Source: Dermacentor variabilis
Lineage: Eukaryota; Arthropoda; Arachnida; Ixodida; Ixodidae
Reading direction: 5' to 3'
Assembly: GCF_050947875.1 (NCBI RefSeq)
Contig: NC_134572.1
Coordinates: 117,404,709-117,468,708, forward strand
DNA length: 64,000 bases
Part shown: positions 57,118 through 64,000 of the stretch, piece by piece
Numbering within the stretch: the first letter of the stretch is position 1
How the letters are laid out: every line of letters starts with the position of its first letter
The notes under the pieces: generated by a model
What the model saw: only the letters and a program-made list of their open reading frames with translations
What the model was told of the DNA's origin: nothing
The model's database searches: none
Made by a program: the position numbers and the translations under genes

Positions 57118-60100
57118 GTAGGTCGACCGTTTGTCACGAGGCGCGTTTGCTGCACGGCAGTTGTGCCACTTTCAGTATAAACATTGGCGCATTCTCTTCT
57201 TTGACGCGACCGTTTGCATTAGGACCTAAATTTCCCCCTATATATTGAGTGCTACATTCATGGTTAAATAGCCGGACACTTCACTTTGGACTCACTTTCG
57301 TGATGTTTTGTTTCGTGCTCATTCAGCACCTTGTGCTCCTTTGACAACCACAATCAAATCTGGGGGCAGGCTGAATATGCTCATGCCAATTTTCGCAGGC
57401 TCCAGAAGCGCCTCACCGGCCTCCAGTGAGGGATCACAGACTCCTGGGCAACATTCCGAGGACGGTGAACAAAGCCAGCATTCCGACGCCGAAGAGCGCT
57501 CGGAGAAAAGCTACCACTCATCACCGCCGAGGAGCCCCGCGTCCGGCGACGAGTCAGGCTACGAGGACAAGGGTGAAGAAGCTTCGGGCGACGAGCGTCA
57601 GGAATCCGGGGACGAGCGCCAGGAGTCCGGGGACGAACGTCAGGAGTCGGGGGACGAGCGCCGGGAGTCTGGCGACGAAGGCTCGGACGAATCCCGTCAT
57701 GTGGACGACCACTCCGGTGACGAAGAGGCACCGGCCAGGACTCCTGCGCGATCAGAGCGCCGGAGCGATGCCTCCGACAACGAGGGCTCCGGCAGCGAGG
57801 TACACCGCTCGGACGAAGAGGACCGCCGCTCCGATGAGGAGGAACACCACTCTGACGAAGAAAATCGCCGCTCCGACGACGAGGACCGTCGGTCCGACGA
57901 CGAAGAGCGCCGCTCGGAGGTGGCTGCAGAGCGGTCAGAAGCCTCCGGAGACGAAGGCAGCGCGAACGAAGCGAGCGCTAACGAAGGAGAAGCCAGCGCT
58001 AACGAGCGAGAAGCCAGCGCAAACGAGGCGAGCGGAGATGAAGCCAGCCGGGGCGAGGCAAGCGGAGATGAGGCCAGCCGAGGCGAGGCAAGCGGGGATG
58101 AGGCCAGCCGTGGTGAAGCAAGCGGGGATGAGGCCAGTCGGGCCGAGGCCAGCGGGGATGAGGGTTCGGTTCATTCCAACGAAGGCGAAGCTCGGGCGGC
58201 GTCAGGTAAATAATGCAGCTCCTCAAATCAAAGCTATGTCGCTATCAAAGCTCTGTTCACCCAACGAGCCAGCAACAGGTATAATTAAGCTGAATGAATA
58301 AGACAATATAGATTTGTCCAGAATGCAATTCATGTCATAAAACTTGGCCGTTATTAACCACTGCAGGCACAGTATAGGTTATCAATCATGACTAATGACC
58401 ACACACTTCCAACTTTTATTATTATTACGTGTGATAGCTACTAGCTGGGGACGATAATGACGATGAGGCTGTTGGGTAGCTCGTGCTAATTTAAACGATG
58501 TTTGTTGATCCATTACATCACTTTATACATAATGGAGTGATCAACAGCGGTTGAACAAGGAACATATTAGGCTGGAGCTTTGCGTTTCAATGAGGGAACT
58601 TTCCTCTAGTGAAGACAACTTCCCTTGTTCAACCATTGTTGATCACATCATGTTCCCATCTTCCTCTGAACATCTGCCTTGTTTGCACAATGGTGGGATG
58701 TAATCTGTAAATTTTGTCTGCGCACCATTTGCTTTGTGCTGCAGCCTTGTCCAAAGTGTAATGTATGACCCAAGAGGGCAATACTTTGAAGTTTGTGACC
58801 TTTTAGCTCATGTTGTCCAGAAATATTCTAACAGCACGACCACTGGATAAAAAGAAAGGTGTGGCCTGCCACGTCAGGTGGGCTGCAATGGGAACGAACG
58901 GGACAGTGCTAGTTGTCCTGAATGAACAGTGCTAGCTGTCCGGGATGGGACGCGTCGGTTGATGGCGTTCTTGGCGCATTTTCTGCGCCAATCTCAGACA
59001 ATAGTCCCCGACTGGTGGCGCCGTGGTGGATGACACAGTTTTTGATGCACGCGACAGACTGCACTTTTCTTTTTTATTTAATTCAGCGGCCGTTGTAACA
59101 ACAAGGGAAAACAAAACCAAAAAAATGTATGGCCCATGTTCAACTGCAACTGATGATTGCCAGTATTATTGCTCCGCTGTCTCTGTATTGTGACTGACTT
59201 CATACAAGTAAGGGATAAGCAAAATGTTAACTGGACAGTTTCAGTCAAAACATGAAAAATGCAAGATCTTTTTTTAATACAGATTTTGTGTGTGTTTAAA
59301 GTTCAATTTATTTTTATCTAATAACAGTGTATTGCATGTTGGAAATTCCAGTTGACCAATGGTGCCCAGCGTTGAACTCATTCTGGCAACATTATGTTCT
59401 TTTAATCTGAGATTTTCTTCTCAGGTTTCGTTTGTGAATGATAGTGCACACGTGTGTGCTTCAGCGAAAGACAGCACTGTTAACCACTTACTGCGCATGT
59501 GTACTGGTTAGCAAAATTTTAAATTAATATTAATTTAATTAAATTATGGGATTTTACGTGCCAAAACCACGATCTCATTATGAGGCACGCCGTAGTGTGG
59601 GACTCTGGAAATTTGGACCACCTCGGTTTCCTTAACATGCACCTAAATCTGAATACACAGGTGTCTTCATATTTCGCCCCTATCCAAATGCGGCCGCTTT
59701 GGCCGGGATTCAATCCCGCGACCACATGCTGAGCAGCCCAACACCATAGCCTCTAAGCAACCACGGCGGGCTGGCAAAATTTTCCACTCACCACTGTAGA
59801 ATTTTCTTTCCTCCAGTGCTTAAACGTGAGCGATTGTTTCGCTCTGTTTCCTTGAGCCAGATTCATCAAATGCAAGCACTCAGAGCATGGTTAGGTTATG
59901 CACCACTTGTGTGCTGTGTTTTCACATTTGTGAAATGCTGCAGTCTGATGCTCGGCGCCATTACTTGCGAACAGGTTCTGACTCGGATGCTGAAAGCACC
60001 ATAGGACGCAAGCGCCAGCGTTCAGGTGGCAGTGAAGCTGCGTCTGGTGCCTCTGCTGCAGAAGGTGAGAATGAAGCCTGAAGCCCCATGGTGCTTTTGC

Positions 60101-62469
60101 TCTCTTTAAGTATTGCTCAATAGTTAGATTAAGTGCAGCAATACTGCAAGTTATTGAAAATGCTTTAAGCATTTAGTATTGCTCTCAATTAGTGAGTTTG
60201 TCAATATTTTCAATAACCTAATAAAAACTAAATTAAAGCACCTCATATAGGGCATGCTCCAATTCTGGCCAGCATTGGAGACAGTCTAAGTTGACATAAG
60301 GAGGCAGCCACCATCTTGTTTGGACAGCAACATAGCCTACATTGTTTTTGACCTCGATACTGTCTTTGAGAATCTATCTTGTTTGCCGATGCCATCTTTA
60401 CGGAATATCACATAAGATGGCTGCGGTCTGCTTAGCTGTCTACAACAAATATTGGAACAGAGCCATGCATTGGTACGTTCTATAGGTACTGTAATTCACT
60501 GCAGTGTAAATATACAGAGGGCATGCTAACACATGAATCACCATGTTGGTATCCATATGTCACCGTGAAAAAGACAAGTCCACTTGTCGAAATGTTGGCT
60601 CCTGCTTTTACCTTGTTCTCGTTTTGCTCATCATGTTGGCATACATGTGGCAGCCTGCGGACAGCAGTGGCTTGTGATGAAATTGTGATGATGATGCCTG
60701 CCTGTGGTGAATGTATGAAAACTTCGCACGAGCTCCATCATACTTCACAAAGACAGATTTTTTCTAGAAGTGCTCTTAACAGCTGACGCTGTAATCTTTC
60801 AATCTTGCGTTTGATGTTGGCAGGTTCAGACGATGAAGCAGTACCAGGCCGAAAGAGGGCACGGATCTCAAGCACTGAAGACAAGGCCGAAGAGGCTGAG
60901 GTGGAGGCCCTCTTTGGTGAAGACCTGGATGATTTGAGCTCGGATGAGGAGGGTGCTGCCAAGAAGAAAGGTGGCGAGACACCAGTCAAGCGCATGGGCA
61001 GTGATGAGGAAGAGGAGCCCGAGGAGAAGCGAGCTGAACAACCTGAGGTGCGTTGATAATGGGGTGCGTCAGTGAACAGTGGTTCCCCATGATCCATTGT
61101 TGCTTTAAAAAAGAGCCTAGCATAACACTCGCTGCTGCGAAGGTTGGTTATGTCACGATGGGTCCATACTAGTTCTCAAGTGTGACAGAGCATGCAGAAG
61201 TGGACAGAGCGGGACATACAATGAAACAGCTGAAATTTTGTGCCTTTACTCAAAGTGCTCCGACTTACAATAACACTAATATGTGCTTTTATACTTAATG
61301 TTCGCTTGAAATGTCTCCCAGTACTTTCACGAAAGCAAAGTTAAGTTTCTGTCCCTGCTGCAAGACAATGCTGTTAACTTCTTAAAGTAATGAAGAAAGG
61401 CAAGCAACTGAACCAAACTAGATGGACAGGACACTGTGTTGGAACATTTCTTTTTCTTTTCTATTGGTCATAAATATGTGGCTTATTAGCGGATAAAACA
61501 AGGTTCAGACTTCCTCTGTTCTGTTTTCTGCTGGAATCTGGTGCCAGGGATGTCACCATGACATCGGAGGTTTTAGTGTGATACTGTCATATGTCCAAAT
61601 CCTTTACGTCTAGTGGATGCAAGGTTGAGTTTTGAAATGCAGTGATATATGATCTCTCTTTTAATGAGCAATTAACTAGCTGTGGCACTACCACAGCAAG
61701 TGACGTCACCACCTGTCTTTCACTTATATCTAGCTTTATTGCATGCCTGGCCCCACGAGTGTAATCTACCAACCCAGGGGTGCGATACAGAGGCTTGGCG
61801 TGCATATTGATTTTATCAAAAAGAGTTTGAAAATGTTCACTTGTCTTTTGCCTCCCCTTGATTCCACAAATCCTTTATCTAGAGTAAACTTAAAGCCGCT
61901 TGGTGTAGCCCAAATGTCGTGCTTGCATCACTAAAATGGCACCTTTGCATTCCACAAAGCATTGTTCTGAATTGCCCATCTTTCGTAGTCACCAACATAT
62001 TCTACCCAAGGCCAGGTGCTATGATGCATGTCTGCACCCCCCTCAGCAAGTTTGGTGGAGCCATTGACCCCTTTTGGAGCATGCCCATGATCTACAGTCA
62101 CTTTTAAGTTTGGAACTGAAGGTAGTGCAAAAAGAGACCCATTCACAAGGAGGGTACGTAGGACTGCCCTTGGTCCTTTGTACCCTTCCTTGAGAATGCG
62201 TCTTCTTTCTTTCCCACTACCTTCTGTTCCAAGTATGTCTAACACACTAGGCCATGAAAAAGTTCTCTAAAGCTGTTTAGTTTCGCTAACAATGCACCAT
62301 TGCATGCCTCTGGCCCATTTGTGTTGACAACGATCTTCTCGCAGGGTGAGGAAGAGGAGGTGCCAGTGCCAGAGACGCGTATTGATGTGGAAATCCCGCG
62401 CATTTTGACCAACCTCGGAAGTGAGGTCCACTTCGTCAAGCTGCCAAATTTCCTCAGTGTTGACACCAG
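57069..62469 (+). CDS. Leo1: LEO1, Paf1/RNA polymerase II complex component (5' part of gene)
   Basis: LEO1 is a nuclear subunit of the Paf1 complex, which binds elongating RNA polymerase II and promotes histone modification. Five exons join in frame: 57,069-57,117, 57,399-58,205, 59,975-60,064, 60,824-61,047 and 62,345-62,469, for 431 codons plus 2 nt. The N-terminus [10 protein letters not shown] has the family's F-G-S-D start. A very acidic, Ser-Asp-Glu-rich region follows, as is typical of LEO1. The last exon reads [10 protein letters not shown] ... [15 protein letters not shown], the conserved entry to the Leo1 domain, and makes the identification firm. The Leo1 core and C-terminus are beyond 64,000. 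Splice donors and acceptors are all GT/AG with matching phases. Introns hold mobile elements but the coding frame is not broken. Confidence 0.93.
57399..58205 (+). CDS. Leo1: LEO1 exon 2, acidic repeat region
   Basis: 269 codons. The acceptor ...ttttcgcag precedes 57,399 and a CAG|GTAAAT donor follows 58,205. The translation is rich in S, E, D and R. It includes about four tandem copies of a DERQESG unit (around 57,590-57,665), a run of RRSDDE-like units and about five copies of a 30-bp unit [10 protein letters not shown] (around 58,030-58,163). Such low-complexity acidic regions are normal for LEO1. Other frames across this exon are open for 291 codons only because of its composition. Confidence 0.92.
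58537..58646. repeat. foldback element in LEO1 intron 2
   Basis: gtgatcaacagcggttgaacaagg (58,537-58,560) and ccttgttcaaccattgttgatcac (58,623-58,646) are complementary with two mismatches, spaced 62 bp. It would make a hairpin of MITE size. It is the only clear inverted repeat in this intron. Confidence 0.7.
59535..59771 (-). mobile_element. Ruka-like tRNA-derived SINE in LEO1 intron 2
   Basis: Minus-strand SINE, antisense to LEO1. Its 5' head has gtggttgcttagaggctatgg (A-box-like) and a gcgggattgaatcccgg B-box-like palindrome. The body is gcggccgcatttggatagggg, and the 3' end is cccataattt. It lies about 200 bp upstream of exon 3 and is well preserved, so is probably fairly young. Confidence 0.88.
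59975..60064 (+). CDS. Leo1: LEO1 exon 3
   Basis: 90 bp, 30 codons in phase 1/1. Acceptor ...cgaacag before 59,975, donor G|GTGAGA after 60,064. Encodes [23 protein letters not shown] sequence with a basic cluster (RKRQR) inside the acidic region. Confidence 0.88.
60824..61047 (+). CDS. Leo1: LEO1 exon 4
   Basis: 224 bp, phase 1 in and phase 0 out. Acceptor ...gttggcag before 60,824, donor GAG|GTGCGT after 61,047. Encodes [17 protein letters not shown], then [16 protein letters not shown], then an acidic-lysine mix. The [13 protein letters not shown] repeat resembles the second F-G-x-D motif of metazoan LEO1. Confidence 0.92.
62345..62469 (+). CDS. Leo1: LEO1 exon 5, start of the Leo1 domain
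   Basis: 125 bp, phase 0 in and phase 2 out. Acceptor ...tctcgcag before 62,345, donor CAG|GTTAGT after 62,469. Encodes [20 protein letters not shown], then [21 protein letters not shown], the most diagnostic stretch for the family. The next expected block (P-F-D-P) is not found before 64,000, so intron 5 is at least 1.5 kb. Confidence 0.95.
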
Positions 62470-63059
62470 GTTAGTTTGCCATGTGCGTCGATGGTCACAT
62501 TCATTGAGCGACGTACTTAACTTAGCATGGCCAATCTAGAATAGGGCATCCGCTCTTAAGTCTTGTTTCTCGTTTCTTTGTGGCATCACTTCCCATTATA
62601 AATAGTAATTTTTTCTTAATTTCTTGAGAGGTAGAAAGTCCCCCCTCGCGTTATATTCGTGGTCGCGTTGTTTGCTTACAAATACACCTGCGATGAGGAG
62701 GTGGTTACCTAAAGAAGAGGGGGGGGAGGAATTTCATGTTCGTAATATACCAGTACGTGATAAAAACAAACTTCAAGATTAATTACCCATGTCCCTGAGC
62801 TGTGTTCAGGGACTGGGTAATTGGATTAAATTGTGTCAGTTTGTGATTAAAGGTAGAGTTGAAATTTGGCGCTTGTATTCGGGGCATCTTAACTTTTCTT
62901 TTTTTTTGTGCCAGCAAAGAAACGAACCCACACCAATTTGCCCAGCTTTCAGTAATACTTTCATAGATCTTCACATATATTTGAGCAAAGTACTTAATTA
63001 GTGTGAGCAGGGTATTCGCATCTCATCTACTTCATCTGTACATATCATCATCACAGCCG
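62470..63059 (+). other. LEO1 intron 5, 5' part
   Basis: Nothing recognised in this AT-rich stretch. It begins with GTTAGT and contains short poly-pyrimidine and G-rich (gaggggggggag) tracts. Confidence 0.5.
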
Positions 63060-64000
63060 CGACTTCTTTGTCATTGTAGTGCGGAATCTTTAAGAATAAG
63101 GAAGTTTCTGAGAAGTGGTAGAAGTGCTGGGTAAATGATGCGAGTGCGGAAGCAGGTAACAGGAGAGAGCGTCGGCGTCTTGGTGCTTCTTTCCAGACCT
63201 GTACTCCTGTAAGCGAATCACCCAGTGCCCAAGACGACCCGATGAGTTCTTCAGCGAGGAGAGCCGGCATGATGCGTGATGGTCTGTAACGACCGTGAAA
63301 CGGCAGCTGTGTAAATACAGGCAAAATACAGGCAACGACAGGCATAGGCAATGACTCGCTTATGAGAGGTATGGTCACGCTGTAATAAAACAACGCCTAT
63401 GTCATGACCGCTAGCATCGGTGTGGACGATGGTAGGTGCAGCCGTGTTAAAATGGCATAATACCGGCTCGGACGTGAGCGCTCGCTTTAGAGTCTGAAAA
63501 GCTGCTTCGCAGGGCTCTGTTGGAGTGGAGATGCAAGCATTGCGATGTTGCGTATAAAACAGCGGAAGGAGGAGGCGAGGCCAACAAAACTGCGCAAGTC
63601 TTTTTGACGTTTTCGCCCAGGAAAGTCGAGGACTGCGACAATCTTCTCTGGGTCCGGTCGAATCCCTTCTTTATAACTAAGTGTCCCAGAACCTTGATGG
63701 TCTTGCTTGGAAAGTGGCATTTCTTTTTGTGTGTGTTCAGCTGCAGTCCAGCCTTGGCAAGACAGGTTAAAACTTCATCAAGGTGCTCCAGATGTTGTGA
63801 AAATGTTGAAGAAAAGACAACTGTATCATCAAGATAGCATAGGCAGCTCTTCCATTTGAGACCGCATAAGACACTGTCCATAATGCGCTGTCTCGAATGC
63901 GGCAGGCGCCTTGCAGAGTCCGAATGGCATCACATTGAATTCATAAAGCCCGTCCGGGGTGGCTTGTTTTTTTCCTAGTCTATGGACACTCACCAACTAT
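63060..64000 (-). mobile_element. Ty3/Gypsy pol fragment in LEO1 intron 5, open at right edge
   Basis: Antisense to LEO1. From the right edge leftward: TPDGLYEFNVMPFGLCKAPA near 63,950, GLKWKSCLCYLDDTVVFSS (catalytic YLDD) near 63,840, then TIKVLGHLV near 63,705, DFPGRKRQKDLRSFVGLASS in another frame near 63,610, and RNase H ([26 protein letters not shown] near 63,290, then HQDADALS near 63,170). Several frameshifts show decay. It resembles the fragment at 21.8-23.1 kb but continues further 5'. The 5' parts and any LTR are beyond the window. Confidence 0.88.

Noticed and set aside
57426..58301. A 291-codon plus-strand frame overlapping the LEO1 acidic exon
   Set aside because: It lies in another frame of a low-complexity exon and is arginine/threonine-rich as expected for a frame-shifted S-D-E repeat. 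The splice-compatible frame is LEO1.
59690..59771. tRNA gene-like A and B boxes
   Set aside because: They belong to the head of a Ruka-like SINE, which continues into a non-tRNA body. No complete tRNA cloverleaf was found in the window.
1..64000. CRISPR arrays, rRNA genes, prophage or bacterial operons
   Set aside because: No regularly spaced short repeats, rRNA-like sequence or ribosome-binding-site/operon organisation are present. Composition and introns point to an arthropod nuclear genome.

Overview
The window looks like nuclear DNA of a tick, probably a metastriate (hard) tick. Three things point there. Tandem copies of a Ruka-like tRNA-derived SINE, a family first described from Rhipicephalus, occur at four sites. 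CR1/L2-, RTE- and I-clade LINE pieces, Ty3/Gypsy pol pieces and a Penelope-like element are nested in one another. The one clearly recognisable host gene is an arthropod-like LEO1 with short exons and long AT-rich, repeat-filled introns. No bacterial genes, rRNA, tRNA genes or CRISPR arrays are visible. All assignments come from reading the sequence and translations by eye.

Layout. 1-9.39 kb is single-copy flank holding decayed LINE pieces (including an ORF1 fragment with a 2A-like motif near 1.4 kb, an RT fragment at 4.7-5.96 kb and endonuclease/ORF1 pieces at 6.86-9.06 kb), one inverted-repeat element (3.21-4.45 kb), a GC-rich block and a minisatellite. From about 9.39 to 55.66 kb the window is a direct tandem segmental duplication: unit A (about 9,393-36,350) and unit B (about 36,366-55,660) carry the same sequence in the same order. 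They differ mainly by mobile elements that landed in one unit only. A alone has a 3.1 kb CR1/L2-like LINE, a nearly intact 3.5 kb I-clade LINE with a 1,114-codon ORF, a Gypsy fragment, a 0.8 kb repeat and a 3.2 kb block. B alone has a Penelope-like element, a Ruka SINE, two LINE 3' ends and an RTE LINE. Removing these leaves roughly 16 kb in each unit. Within each unit there is also a large inverted repeat.

Each unit carries, near its right end on the minus strand, one copy of a 283-bp candidate coding exon (34,680-34,962 and 53,975-54,257). It has splice-site-like borders, an open frame and a strongly hydrophobic segment. The two copies differ at only 8 bases, against about 22 differences in the adjoining 210 bp, so the exon seems constrained. 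I do not recognise the protein.

From 57,069 to the right edge the plus strand encodes LEO1, a Paf1-complex subunit acting in RNA polymerase II elongation. Five exons with compatible splice phases are visible (431 codons plus 2 nt). The conserved C-terminal Leo1 core lies beyond the window. Its introns contain a Ruka SINE, a foldback element and an antisense Gypsy fragment that runs off the right edge.

The genes do not form an operon or pathway. The window is best read as one host gene beside an old, repeat-driven tandem duplication that contains a duplicated exon of an unidentified membrane protein.
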